Positions 31,568 to 40,244 of a stretch of 64,000 bases of DNA are shown here, piece by piece. Source of the stretch: Tubiluchus corallicola (taxonomy: Eukaryota > Priapulida > Priapulimorpha > Priapulimorphida > Tubiluchidae); contig JAQGDQ010000040.1 in assembly GCA_030141605.1 (NCBI GenBank), forward strand, positions 774,501 to 838,500, written 5' to 3'. The position numbers were made by a program, and so were the translations under genes. The stretch's first letter is position 1. Each line of letters begins with the position of its first letter. The notes below the pieces were generated by a model that did not search any database, was not told the DNA's origin, and was given only the letters and a program-made list of their open reading frames with translations.

Positions 31568-32008
31568 ATGAGGAGTATTAAAACGGTATTGCTGGTAATT
31601 GTATTTTTGCCTCTTGCCATGATTCAAGAACAGGCTTATTCACAAGGGGTAGAAGGGTTGTGGATAAGTACTGATGAAATAGGTAGGGAAAGGTCAATAG
31701 TGAAAACTTTTATTGAAAATAATAAGCTGTATGGTAAGATATTAAAACTGCTGGACGAAGAAGAAGCAAAAACAAACCCTATCTGTGTGAAGTGTGAGGG
31801 AAAGTTGAAGGGACATCCCATAATAGGAATACAAATTATCAATGGGCTTGAGAATGTTGGCAGAGAGTGGTATAGGGAAAATGGTATTCTTGATCCCTAT
31901 ACGGGGAAGTATCACAACGTAAGAATATGGGTTAAAGGAGATGAACTAAAGGTACGTGGATATAAAGGCTTTTTATATCTCACGATGACATGGAAAAGCG
32001 TAAAATGA
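31568..32008 (+). CDS. DUF2147 family exported protein
   Basis: 146 residues with a signal peptide (hydrophobic 6-20, cleavage near QAYSQ). The mature part has the DUF2147 pattern: VEGLWISTDEIGRERSIVKT, the paired cysteines in NPICVKCEGKLKGHPIIG, ILDPYTGKYHNVRIWVKGDE and LKVRGYKGFLYLTMTW. Function of the family is not established. Starts 47 bases after the ZnuA-like gene and may share its transcript. Confidence 0.85.
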   Translation: MRSIKTVLLVIVFLPLAMIQEQAYSQGVEGLWISTDEIGRERSIVKTFIENNKLYGKILKLLDEEEAKTNPICVKCEGKLKGHPIIGIQIINGLENVGREWYRENGILDPYTGKYHNVRIWVKGDELKVRGYKGFLYLTMTWKSVK

Positions 32009-32028
32009 AGCAAATCCAAGCATAGTAG

Positions 32029-32154
32029 TGAAGCTTTACAAAACCCCACCATTATTTTATTAAAATTTTCTTTAAAATCCTTACTTACATCAGTAAGCTA
32101 CGGCTTTTTCTTACAAGTATGAGCAGGACTCTTTTGCTTTGCAAAGGAACTCTT
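32029..32154 (+). repeat. Intergenic repeat family, copy C
   Basis: Begins GAAGCTTTACAAAACCCC. The centre TTACTTACATCAGTAAGCTA is close to the family core CTCATTTATGTCAGTAAGC. Ends TTTTGCTTTGCAAAGGAAC. Lies between the DUF2147 and DUF5063 genes. Confidence 0.75.
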
Positions 32155-32282
32155 CATTTTGTTTTATCTCCATAATAGGTGTCAAAGAGTTAATTTTGAA
32201 AGCTCAATAACATTATATCATGTGTACTATCTCAAAATTTGCTTACTTTTACGCTGAAAATAAGTTTAAGTGGTATTGTAAA

Positions 32283-32843
32283 ATGAGTGAGGATGAGTTG
32301 TCACATATTGTATACTCCAAGGATGTAATAGAGTTTGTTACAGTGGCTAATGAATACTGTGGATTTGTGGAGAGGCATGGTGATTTTGAGCGCAAAGATT
32401 TCATTGTAAAAATGCAGAAGCTATTACCTCTTTTATACCTGAAGGCGTCGTTAATTCCCGATGTTGACGATATCTTTGATGATACGCCGGGTAAGTTTGT
32501 GACAGAGGGTGATTATGATTTTATTCATGACAGGTTGTTGCAGAAATTTGGGGAGTTTGATTCGTATCGTGAAATATCAGGTTCTTTAGAGCCATTTAGT
32601 GAGGATGGTAGCATGGCTGAGGCTATGGCGGATATTTATCAGGATTTGAAAGATTTTGTTCTTGCTTACCGAATAGGCACAACCGATGTGATGGTTGATG
32701 CTCTATGGGAGTGCAAAAATAATTTTGAGTATTATTGGGGTATGAGGCTTATAAATGTAATGAGAGCGATACACAACCTTATTCATGAAGGTAAGGATAT
32801 AGACAAGGAAGATAATATTACCCTGCAGAGCCCCATAATTTAG
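32283..32843 (+). CDS. DUF5063 domain protein
   Basis: 186 residues, acidic and helical, with no signal peptide. The order YSKDVIEFVTVANEYCGFVE, KMQKLLPLLYLKASLIPDVD and EYYWGMRLINVMRAIHNLIH fits the Bacteroidales DUF5063 family. ATG 32283 (MSEDELSH) is used because a TACTTTTA -7-like element at 32244 would place the transcript start after the earlier in-frame ATG at 32220. The pairing with a downstream 3'-5' exonuclease, 40 bases away, is typical of Bacteroidales. Function unknown. Confidence 0.8.
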   Translation: MSEDELSHIVYSKDVIEFVTVANEYCGFVERHGDFERKDFIVKMQKLLPLLYLKASLIPDVDDIFDDTPGKFVTEGDYDFIHDRLLQKFGEFDSYREISGSLEPFSEDGSMAEAMADIYQDLKDFVLAYRIGTTDVMVDALWECKNNFEYYWGMRLINVMRAIHNLIHEGKDIDKEDNITLQSPII

Positions 32844-32883
32844 AGATTTGTGACAGCAATTGGGGTTTTAATTTTTTTTCTAT

Positions 32884-33480
32884 ATGGGAAAAACTTTAGG
32901 AGAAATTAAGAAAAGTATTACGCATGACGAGTTGGCCAATCTGCCATTAAAACACTTTGAAGGGGATGTTTGTACTATATGTGATCCTGAGCGAGTTGAG
33001 TCTGCTGTTAGCTACCTTAGAAATTTCCCTGTACTTGGTTTTGATACTGAAACGAGGCCTTCATTTAAGAAAGGGTGCGTTAACAGTGTAGCTTTATTAC
33101 AGCTATCAACTGCTGAAAAGGCGTTTCTATTTAGATTAAATATAATTGGGCTACCGCTTGATGTGATTGAGATACTGGAGTCTCCCCATATAAAAAAAGT
33201 AGGAGTGGCGATACATGATGATATTAAAGATCTTAAGGGTGTTAAGCCTTTTCACCCTGGAGGGTTTATAGAGCTGCAGGAGTTTGTTAAGAAGTGTGGT
33301 ATTGAGAATTCTGCGTTAAAGAAGCTTGCAGGAATAGTATTAGGCTTTAGAATATCAAAATCTCAGCGCTTATCTAATTGGGAAGCGCCAAGTCTCACAC
33401 CCCTTCAGAAGCGTTATGCTGCCACAGATGCTTGGGTATCATTAGAGGTGTACAATAAGTTATCATACCTTATGTCATAG
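32884..33480 (+). CDS. 3'-5' exonuclease, DEDDy family
   Basis: 198 residues of the RNase D/Werner-type exonuclease fold. The metal-binding acids are visible: GFDTE (Exo I, DxE), HDDIKDL (Exo II) and YAATDAW (Exo III, YxxxD, marking the DEDDy subgroup). It lacks the HRDC domain of RNase D, so it is a single-domain enzyme. The nucleic-acid substrate is unknown. It follows the DUF5063 gene closely and is probably co-transcribed. Confidence 0.9.
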   Translation: MGKTLGEIKKSITHDELANLPLKHFEGDVCTICDPERVESAVSYLRNFPVLGFDTETRPSFKKGCVNSVALLQLSTAEKAFLFRLNIIGLPLDVIEILESPHIKKVGVAIHDDIKDLKGVKPFHPGGFIELQEFVKKCGIENSALKKLAGIVLGFRISKSQRLSNWEAPSLTPLQKRYAATDAWVSLEVYNKLSYLMS

Positions 33481-33569
33481 CTAGGTTATCCATTTTTTTA
33501 AAGACTAAAAACGGAGGAGTACTCGACTAATAAGCATATAGTGGATGTATCCGATAAAACAGAATAACA

Positions 33570-34799
33570 TTGAAATTTCGCGAATTAAATTTCACCTCCG
33601 AGGTGATGGATGGTATTGAGGCTATGGGCTTTGATGAGTGTACGCCTGTTCAGGCAGCCTCTATGCCTGTGGTGATGGAAGGTAAGGACTTAATTGGTTG
33701 TGCGCAGACTGGCACAGGCAAAACTGCTGCCTACCTTCTTCCTGTGATTAATTGCATGTCAGGAAAAGGCAGTACTGGAATTAATACTGTCATTATTGCT
33801 CCCACACGGGAGCTGGTAGTGCAGATAGACCAGCAGATTGAAGGATTCTCATATTTCTGTCCTGTCTCATCGATACCTGTTTATGGTGGAGGGGAGGGGA
33901 GTGCTTTTGAGCAGCAACGTATTGCTTTGAAAAATGGAGCTGATTTTGTTGTAGCTACACCTGGGCGGCTGCTGGCTCATATGAATCTGAAATATGCTGA
34001 TTTTTCAAATGTGCAGCATCTTATTCTTGATGAGGCGGACAGAATGCTGGATATGGGATTTTATGACGATATTATGCGTATTGTACGGGAGATTCCTACA
34101 GAGAGGCAAACTCTGATGTTTTCGGCAACGATGCCGCCTAAGATCAGAAAGCTGGCAAATAGTATATTAAAGGAGCCTGAAGAGATAAATATTGCCATAT
34201 CAAAACCGGCGGAAAATATTTTACAGGTAGCCTACATGGCTTTTGAAAATCAGAAAATACCACTGCTAAAGGAGTTATTAAAAGATAAGAACGACCTCCA
34301 GAGTATTATTATTTTTACATCTAGAAAGATAGGTGTCAGTCAGATAGTGAGGGAGTTGAAAAGGCTGAATTTTAAAGTTGATGGAATAAGTTCTGATTTG
34401 GAGCAGAAAGAGAGGGAGGAAGTGTTACGCAAGTTTAAAAATAGAAGAACACAAATACTGGTAGCAACAGATATACTTTCGAGGGGTATTGACATAGAAG
34501 GTATCGATTTGGTATTGAATTACGATGTTCCTTCAGATGCAGAGGACTATGTGCATCGTATAGGTCGCACGGCCAGGGCTCAGCAGTCGGGTGTTGCTAT
34601 AACTTTAATTTCTGATAAAGATCAGAGTGAATTTAAAAAGATAGAGGAGCTTATTGAGAGAGAGGTGGTAAAAGTGCCATTGCCGGGTGGGCTTGGAGTG
34701 GGGCCTGAGTACGACCCCGTTATCAAAAAAAAGTACCGAAAGCCAAAGCCTTTTAATAAAAGCAAGGGGAAAAAGTTTGGGGGAAATAAGCGGTATTAA
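33570..34799 (+). CDS. rhlE: DEAD-box RNA helicase, RhlE-like
   Basis: 409 residues with all helicase motifs in order: an N-terminal Q motif (ECTPVQAASMPVVMEGKDL), AQTGTGKT (I), PTRELVVQ (Ia), TPGR (Ib), DEAD (II), SAT (III), FTSRK (IV), ATDILSRGIDI (V) and HRIGRTAR (VI). The short basic tail (KKKYRKPKPFNKSKGKKFGG) probably binds RNA. Such helicases remodel RNA in ribosome assembly, cold adaptation or decay. The best start is TTG 33570 (MKFRELNFT), since no ATG precedes the conserved N-terminus. Confidence 0.93.
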   Translation: MKFRELNFTSEVMDGIEAMGFDECTPVQAASMPVVMEGKDLIGCAQTGTGKTAAYLLPVINCMSGKGSTGINTVIIAPTRELVVQIDQQIEGFSYFCPVSSIPVYGGGEGSAFEQQRIALKNGADFVVATPGRLLAHMNLKYADFSNVQHLILDEADRMLDMGFYDDIMRIVREIPTERQTLMFSATMPPKIRKLANSILKEPEEINIAISKPAENILQVAYMAFENQKIPLLKELLKDKNDLQSIIIFTSRKIGVSQIVRELKRLNFKVDGISSDLEQKEREEVLRKFKNRRTQILVATDILSRGIDIEGIDLVLNYDVPSDAEDYVHRIGRTARAQQSGVAITLISDKDQSEFKKIEELIEREVVKVPLPGGLGVGPEYDPVIKKKYRKPKPFNKSKGKKFGGNKRY

Positions 34800-35061
34800 C
34801 ATATTGATATATGTGAGGCTTTGTAAGGTAGAATATTTTAGGTTTAGATCGAAAAAATCGATGATAGACCGCAGGTTACTTAGTTTAAGAGAGGATTTTA
34901 ACGTTAATATTATGAGTTTTACAAATGGATCATATGCGAGCGTTCCTGGAAAAGTCCATTAGTATTGTTATTTTAGCACTGTGTATAAGCCTTTGAGTTT
35001 CTGCTGTTACTGTATCGTTAAATGCGTGCTACAGAATTTAAATATATAAAATTGAAATATT

Positions 35062-35733
35062 ATGAAAAAAGGTAATCCGGGGTTTTTAAAAAAAACGTTT
35101 AGACCATTCATTACCGGGGTGTTAACTATTTCTCCACTAGTTATTACATTGGCTGTAATAGTTTGGGTTATAAGACGTCTTCAGGAGTTTATGGGGCCAG
35201 AAAGCAGTTTTGGGAATCTTCTCCAGTCTGTTGGGCTGACACTTGTATCCAGCAGTATTATAGCATATATTATTGGCATGGGGATTGTTTTTGCCCTGAT
35301 CTACTTTTTTGGAGTATTGGTTCAGTCAGGACTGAGGAACAGGTGGAATATGTTTGTTGACAGTATTATGAGGCATATTCCTCTGTTAAGGAGTATTTAT
35401 GATGCAACTAAAAAGCTTACGTGGCTTTTTGGTGGGAAAGATAACTCAGTGATAAAGACCATGAGCCCTGTAATGATAAATTTTGGAGGAAAAGGGGGCA
35501 CCTTAATGCTTGGGCTTATGTCCAGTAAGGATAAAATAGATATTGACGGCAAAAACTATTACACTGTTATGATTCCAACGGCACCGGTGCCGTTCGGAGG
35601 AGCTATTTTTTATGTGCCTGAGGAGTGGATAAAACCAACTAATTTTAGTTTTGATGGCTTTTTAAATGTCTATATGTCTATGGGAGTTACTTCAACCGAT
35701 TTTTTTAAAAAAAGTGAAAAGAAGAAAAAATGA
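35062..35733 (+). CDS. DUF502 family membrane protein
   Basis: 223 residues with two N-terminal membrane helices (GVLTISPLVITLAVIVWVI and SSIIAYIIGMGIVFALIYFF). They are followed by RSIYDATKKLT and a soluble part with VMIPTAPVPFGGAIFYVP, the conserved core of DUF502. The tail is very lysine-rich. The biochemical role is unknown; the protein is expected in the inner membrane. The 262 bases before it hold no recognisable gene. Confidence 0.88.
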   Translation: MKKGNPGFLKKTFRPFITGVLTISPLVITLAVIVWVIRRLQEFMGPESSFGNLLQSVGLTLVSSSIIAYIIGMGIVFALIYFFGVLVQSGLRNRWNMFVDSIMRHIPLLRSIYDATKKLTWLFGGKDNSVIKTMSPVMINFGGKGGTLMLGLMSSKDKIDIDGKNYYTVMIPTAPVPFGGAIFYVPEEWIKPTNFSFDGFLNVYMSMGVTSTDFFKKSEKKKK

Positions 35734-35776
35734 TTTTAAGTGCATTATAAAGTGAAAACTAACTAACTAAACTGCT

Positions 35777-36529
35777 ATGTTAAAAGCTGTAGTAATTGAT
35801 GATGATCCTCTCTCCAGGCTTATTTTGAAAAAAAATCTGTTAAAAGAGGTTGGAAGTGTGATCTTTAAGGGTGAAGCTGACTCTGTAGAGTCCGGGCTAG
35901 AGCTTATAGGGGATGTTTGTCCTGATGTTATTTTTCTGGATATCAAGATGACTGATGGCACCGGATTCGATCTTATAGACCGGGTGGAGAAGATTACTTT
36001 TAAAATAATCTTTACAACTGCGTATAGTGATTATGCTGTTGAGGCTTTTAAGTACTCGGCTTTCGACTATCTAGTAAAGCCTATCTCCGGTAATGACATA
36101 AAGGCTACATTAGAAAGATTAAGTAGCAGCTCCGCAATTGATCAGTATAAATATGCTGAAACACTAAAAGAAAACGTAAATGCCATAAAAAGCGGAATTG
36201 CCACTATTGCCTTGCCTGATGCCGATGGTTTTTCTATCGTTAGAGTTGAAGATATTACCTGCTGTGAAGGAGATCGTAACTACACACAAGTGTTTTTGAA
36301 AAATGGGAAAAGTGTACTTGTAAGCCGTACGCTTATGGAGTTTGAAAGCCTGTTGGAACCTCATGGCTTTATGCGTATACACCGAAGCTATATTGTTAAT
36401 TTTAAAGAGGTGGAGAAGCTTATGAAAACTAAAGGAGGTATGGTGAAAATGAGTTCAGGTAAGACGTACAGGGTGTCTCTCAAATATAAAAAAGAGGTAG
36501 TGGAGAAGTTGTTGGCTAATAAGCTGTAG
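35777..36529 (+). CDS. LytTR family response regulator
   Basis: 250 residues. An N-terminal receiver domain (1-120) has the acidic pair Asp9-Asp10, phospho-acceptor Asp55 in VIFLDIKM, the conserved Thr in FTTAYSDYA and Lys in FDYLVKPIS. A C-terminal LytTR DNA-binding domain (about 150-245) has DGFSIVRVEDITCCEGDRNY, then RIHRSYIVNFKEVEKL. It should bind DNA and control transcription after phosphorylation. No LytS-type sensor kinase is adjacent: the DUF502 gene precedes it and an IS element follows, so its partner is unknown. Confidence 0.94.
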   Translation: MLKAVVIDDDPLSRLILKKNLLKEVGSVIFKGEADSVESGLELIGDVCPDVIFLDIKMTDGTGFDLIDRVEKITFKIIFTTAYSDYAVEAFKYSAFDYLVKPISGNDIKATLERLSSSSAIDQYKYAETLKENVNAIKSGIATIALPDADGFSIVRVEDITCCEGDRNYTQVFLKNGKSVLVSRTLMEFESLLEPHGFMRIHRSYIVNFKEVEKLMKTKGGMVKMSSGKTYRVSLKYKKEVVEKLLANKL

Positions 36530-36660
36530 CTGTATGTGTTTACTTGCTAGCTACTTTAGCAGCATAGCTTTTCATTATAGAGCGTGTTTGTTATAGACAT
36601 AAGCGCAATACAGGTTTTTAGCTGAATCCGAACATTTTTTTATTTCAGCTTCTGTTTTGA

Positions 36661-38016
36661 CAATAGTTCGTTAAATAATCATGCAGCGATAGTGCCGTAA
36701 GTTATTAATTCTCTGATTTTGGATTTATTTTTGGTTAAGTTTGGTCTCACCGCGAACACGCTAAAAAATCTATTTAGCAGTAATTCATTGTGATACATTG
36801 TTTTTATATCGGCCATAGAAAAAGCATTTCTATTGATTTTTGGTATAGCTAACCAGTGGTTAATCTTGGCCAAATTGACTGCAGTAAGAGACGCATTAAA
36901 ATGAAAATGTAATTTATTTTCACTTCTTGCCTGACAGTCTTTCAATCCGGTATATTGTTTTGCATCTCTGTAAATGAACTCAATCTGGAATCTGGCTTGA
37001 TAATATTCAAGAATCGTCTCGGCTTTCATTTGCAAATCAGTAGAGAAGTATAACTTGTGAGACCACTTTCGGGATGTTCCTTTTGTAAAAACAACAACAA
37101 GATTAACATCTCGTTTTAATGATTTTGCATAAACTGTTGCTCCGTATATTTTGCATTTTTCGTTTTGCTCAAAGCATTCAAAATATTTTGATTTTAAATT
37201 ATCAAAGTCAATCTTTCCTTCATATTTTCTAGGTCTTCCTCTACCAGCTTTTTGCTGACCATAAAATTTGTATTGTAAGTTAGCATCATCTCTCAGGCGA
37301 CTAATCACTTCAAATCCATTTTCGCAAAGCTTGGTTACAAACTTATTCTTTGAAAAATAGGCATCTGCCAAAACGTATTTTGATACACATAACAGATTGT
37401 CCTTGCGTTGAATCAAAACATTTGCGTAATGATCAACCAGACTTTCTGCTTCAAGATTATTAGGGGTTTGAATAGCTTCTAAATGAAAAGCTGTATGATT
37501 ATCAATATCAACGGCTGCTATTCCTGCAATCTCTAAGCCCCATTTTGTTTTGCCGGCACATCCTGACCAAAAGTAACCAGCCCCAGATGTATGCTTTCCT
37601 GACTTGCTTATATAGCTTGGATCAAAGGCTATGGCTTGATGGTTGCTTGCGTAATGGATTACCGACTCTTTGTTAAAAGTCATAAAATCAAACCCTTTTT
37701 CAAATTGATATCTATAACGTTGCTCACAGTGATTTCCATATCTGCCAAATTGAAGAAAGTTCATCTTTCCTTTGATACTAAGAAATAGTCCGAAGATGTC
37801 TAGCATAAAATCGAATTGCCACTTATTTATTCCTTCCATTTGGTTTAAAATCATTTTTACCTGATCTTTATATCTTGATATTTCCTTGATAATCATGTCT
37901 AAAATTGTCGGTCAAAAACAACTTTAAGATACTGATTATCAGGGGATTATCCTAATTTTTTCAACATTTATTTTATTGATTGTCAGATATTTATGTAAAT
38001 GTTTAACGAACTATTG
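36661..38016 (-). mobile_element. IS4-family insertion sequence, complete copy
   Basis: A 1356 bp element with matching ends. CAATAGTTCGTTAAA at the left is repeated in reverse complement at the right, a 15 bp terminal inverted repeat. It is flanked by direct TTTTGA repeats at 36655-36660 and 38017-38022, a probable 6 bp target duplication. It carries one transposase gene on the minus strand. The right edge touches intergenic repeat copy D. A second copy in opposite orientation starts at 63219. Confidence 0.92.
36679..37896 (-). CDS. IS4-family transposase (DDE)
   Basis: 405 residues, intact. DDE residues are visible: Asp92 in AFDPSYISKSG, Asp168 in YVLADAYFSKN, and Glu296 within YYQARFQIEFIYRDAKQYTG. 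The last fits the YREK signature of the IS4 family (Tyr289, Arg292, Glu296, Lys303). A basic GRGRPRKYEGK segment lies at 208-218. It catalyses cut-and-paste movement of the element. The first 220 residues match the second copy at the window end. Confidence 0.93.
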   Translation of the reverse strand: MIIKEISRYKDQVKMILNQMEGINKWQFDFMLDIFGLFLSIKGKMNFLQFGRYGNHCEQRYRYQFEKGFDFMTFNKESVIHYASNHQAIAFDPSYISKSGKHTSGAGYFWSGCAGKTKWGLEIAGIAAVDIDNHTAFHLEAIQTPNNLEAESLVDHYANVLIQRKDNLLCVSKYVLADAYFSKNKFVTKLCENGFEVISRLRDDANLQYKFYGQQKAGRGRPRKYEGKIDFDNLKSKYFECFEQNEKCKIYGATVYAKSLKRDVNLVVVFTKGTSRKWSHKLYFSTDLQMKAETILEYYQARFQIEFIYRDAKQYTGLKDCQARSENKLHFHFNASLTAVNLAKINHWLAIPKINRNAFSMADIKTMYHNELLLNRFFSVFAVRPNLTKNKSKIRELITYGTIAA

Positions 38017-38020
38017 TTTT

Positions 38021-38164
38021 GAAGTATTTGCAGTATTCATCTTTATTAATATCTTCGTCAGGAATTTTCTTCATAATTTTTATTTTTTTAACAATTTAAT
38101 TGTAGTTTTTATTAAATCTTTTCTCAATTTGGGTCAAAATATTTTGCTTTGTAAGTGCCTTGCG
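38021..38164 (+). repeat. Intergenic repeat family, copy D, abutting the IS
   Basis: Reads GAAGTATTTGCAGTATTCAT, then TTATTAATATCTTCGTCA, TTTTCTCAATTTGGGTCAAA and TTTTGCTTTGTAAGTGCCTT. Its first two bases lie inside the TTTTGA target duplication of the IS, so the IS inserted at the left edge of this copy. It precedes the pullulanase gene. Confidence 0.7.
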
Positions 38165-38271
38165 TTTAAGATACGAGGCAAATTGTTAAATTTGTTTGGT
38201 TAAAGCCTAAGGAAGAAGGCAGACAGGAGATTTAGAAATTGCGGTTTGCACATGTAGTGAATTGAGTGTTT

Positions 38272-40212
38272 ATGGAAGACAGGAACTTTAAAGATATAGA
38301 CTTTTCTAAATATCCATCGTACAATGGAGATGATTTGGGGTTGCTTTACTCCTCTTTTGGAATTTTTATGCGCATCTGGGCTCCCACGGCACTTCGTGTG
38401 TTTTTCAGGTTATATAAGAATGGTATTGGGGGCGTATCTGTTAAGGAGTTGGATATGGTGAAGGATGTAGATGGGACGTGGACACTTAGCCTTGATGGAA
38501 ATTGGAATGGATGGTTTTACACTATACAGGTAAAAGATAGTGAGGGTTGGCTAAATGAGATACCTGACATATATGCGCGAACTACAGGAGTAAGTGGGTT
38601 AAGGGGAATGATTTATGATCCGCTTGATGTAAATCCTGACGGTTGGGGGGAAAACAAGCTGAAAAAGGTACCACCAACGGATATGGTTATTTATGAGACT
38701 CATGTTCGTGATTTTACTATATCACAAAGTTCCGAAATAAAGAACAGGGGCAGGTTTTTAGGTTTTACAGAAAAGGGTACGCGTTCGCGAAAAGGAGACA
38801 CTACCGGCCTGGATCATCTCAAGGAGATGGGCATTACTCATGTGCAACTACTGCCTGTAGCAGATTTTTACACTGTTGATGAGACAAAAAAGAACCCGGA
38901 TTATAATTGGGGCTACGATCCTTTGAACTACAATACTCCGGAAGGGTGGTATTCTACAGATGCACGCAATGGAAAAGTGAGAGTGAAAGAGTTGAAGCAG
39001 TTGGTGAAGGCTCTTCACGATGAAGGAATAGGTATTATATTTGATGTTGTGTATAATCATACCGGGCTGACGTGTGAATCTTATTTCAATCAAACCGTTC
39101 CCGGATACTTTTATCGTCACAATCCCGATGGTACATTCTCTAATGCTAGTGGCTGCGGAAATGAAACGGCATCTGAGAGGGAGATGGTTAGGAAGTACAT
39201 AATTGATTCGATTATATATTGGGCTACGGAGTATCATGCAGATGGGTTTAGGTTTGACCTCATGGGGATACATGATATAGTTACGATGAATGAGGTAAGA
39301 GAAGCGCTTGATAAAATAGACCCGGGTATATTTGTGTACGGAGAAGGGTGGACTGCCGGGAGTAGCCCACTGGATAAAAGCCAGAGAGCAGTAAAGTCCA
39401 ATGCTTCAAAGTTGAACAAGATAGCAATGTTTAGTGATAATATGCGGGATAGCCTGAAAGGGTCAATATTTGATAAACATAGCACAGGGTTTATTAGCGG
39501 AGCTGTGTCGGGAGAGGAGAAGCTAAAGTTTTCAGTAACAGGTTCTATTGAGCATGATCAGGTAGATATCAATCTTGTTGATGCTATATATTCGTTTTGG
39601 GCAAGTTCTCCTGAGCAATGCGTGAATTATGTTTCGTGCCATGATAACTTCACACTGTTTGATAAGTTACGGTATTCTCGTCCTGATGCATCAACTAAAG
39701 AAATAGAGAGAATGGCTCGCTTGGCAATGGGAGTTATATTAACATCACAGGGAGTTCCTTTTTTACATTCGGGTGTTGAGATGCTTAGGACAAAAGGGGG
39801 GCGCTACAACTCTTACTGTTCTCCTGATGCGATAAACAAGATAGACTGGGCAAGAAAACACAAGTTTAGGGATTTTTTCAACTATGTCTGTTCTTTTATT
39901 AAGTTACGTAAAGACCATCCTGCATTTCGAATGAAGCAGTCAGAAATGGTGAAGGGAAAAATGAGGTTTTTACCTGAGTATATCCCCGGCACTGTATGCT
40001 ATGAACTGGGCAGGAACGCCAATAATGACTCCTGGGCAAGGATTTTGATATTATGTAATGGTAATAACCACTCGGTTGAAGTTAATATACCTCATGAAGA
40101 GTGGAGCATTATAGCGCAGGATGGGATGATAGATGCGAGGAGTGGTCTTGGCTATGTTAAAGAGCCCAAAGCGCTTGTTCACCCTATATCTATAATGATT
40201 CTTGCTGTATAA
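38272..40212 (+). CDS. pulA: Type I pullulanase / glycogen debranching enzyme (GH13)
   Basis: Cleaves alpha-1,6 branches of pullulan, glycogen or starch fragments. 646 residues without signal peptide, so it probably acts in the cytoplasm on stored or imported glucans. An N-terminal CBM48-like beta domain (about 18-100) is followed by a GH13 barrel. YNWGYDP (211-217) is the type I pullulanase signature. GH13 regions I-IV are DVVYNH (258-263), GFRFDLMG with nucleophile Asp329, YGEGW with acid Glu358, and SCHDN with Asp458. ATG 38272 is preferred to GTG 38266, six bases upstream. Confidence 0.93.
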   Translation: MEDRNFKDIDFSKYPSYNGDDLGLLYSSFGIFMRIWAPTALRVFFRLYKNGIGGVSVKELDMVKDVDGTWTLSLDGNWNGWFYTIQVKDSEGWLNEIPDIYARTTGVSGLRGMIYDPLDVNPDGWGENKLKKVPPTDMVIYETHVRDFTISQSSEIKNRGRFLGFTEKGTRSRKGDTTGLDHLKEMGITHVQLLPVADFYTVDETKKNPDYNWGYDPLNYNTPEGWYSTDARNGKVRVKELKQLVKALHDEGIGIIFDVVYNHTGLTCESYFNQTVPGYFYRHNPDGTFSNASGCGNETASEREMVRKYIIDSIIYWATEYHADGFRFDLMGIHDIVTMNEVREALDKIDPGIFVYGEGWTAGSSPLDKSQRAVKSNASKLNKIAMFSDNMRDSLKGSIFDKHSTGFISGAVSGEEKLKFSVTGSIEHDQVDINLVDAIYSFWASSPEQCVNYVSCHDNFTLFDKLRYSRPDASTKEIERMARLAMGVILTSQGVPFLHSGVEMLRTKGGRYNSYCSPDAINKIDWARKHKFRDFFNYVCSFIKLRKDHPAFRMKQSEMVKGKMRFLPEYIPGTVCYELGRNANNDSWARILILCNGNNHSVEVNIPHEEWSIIAQDGMIDARSGLGYVKEPKALVHPISIMILAV

Positions 40213-40244
40213 CTAAGAACTGCTGACAAACTCTGTATGCCGTG

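Noticed and set aside
34862-34963. 33-codon small frame between rhlE and the DUF502 gene
   Set aside because: No ribosome-site or promoter evidence and no recognisable peptide class.
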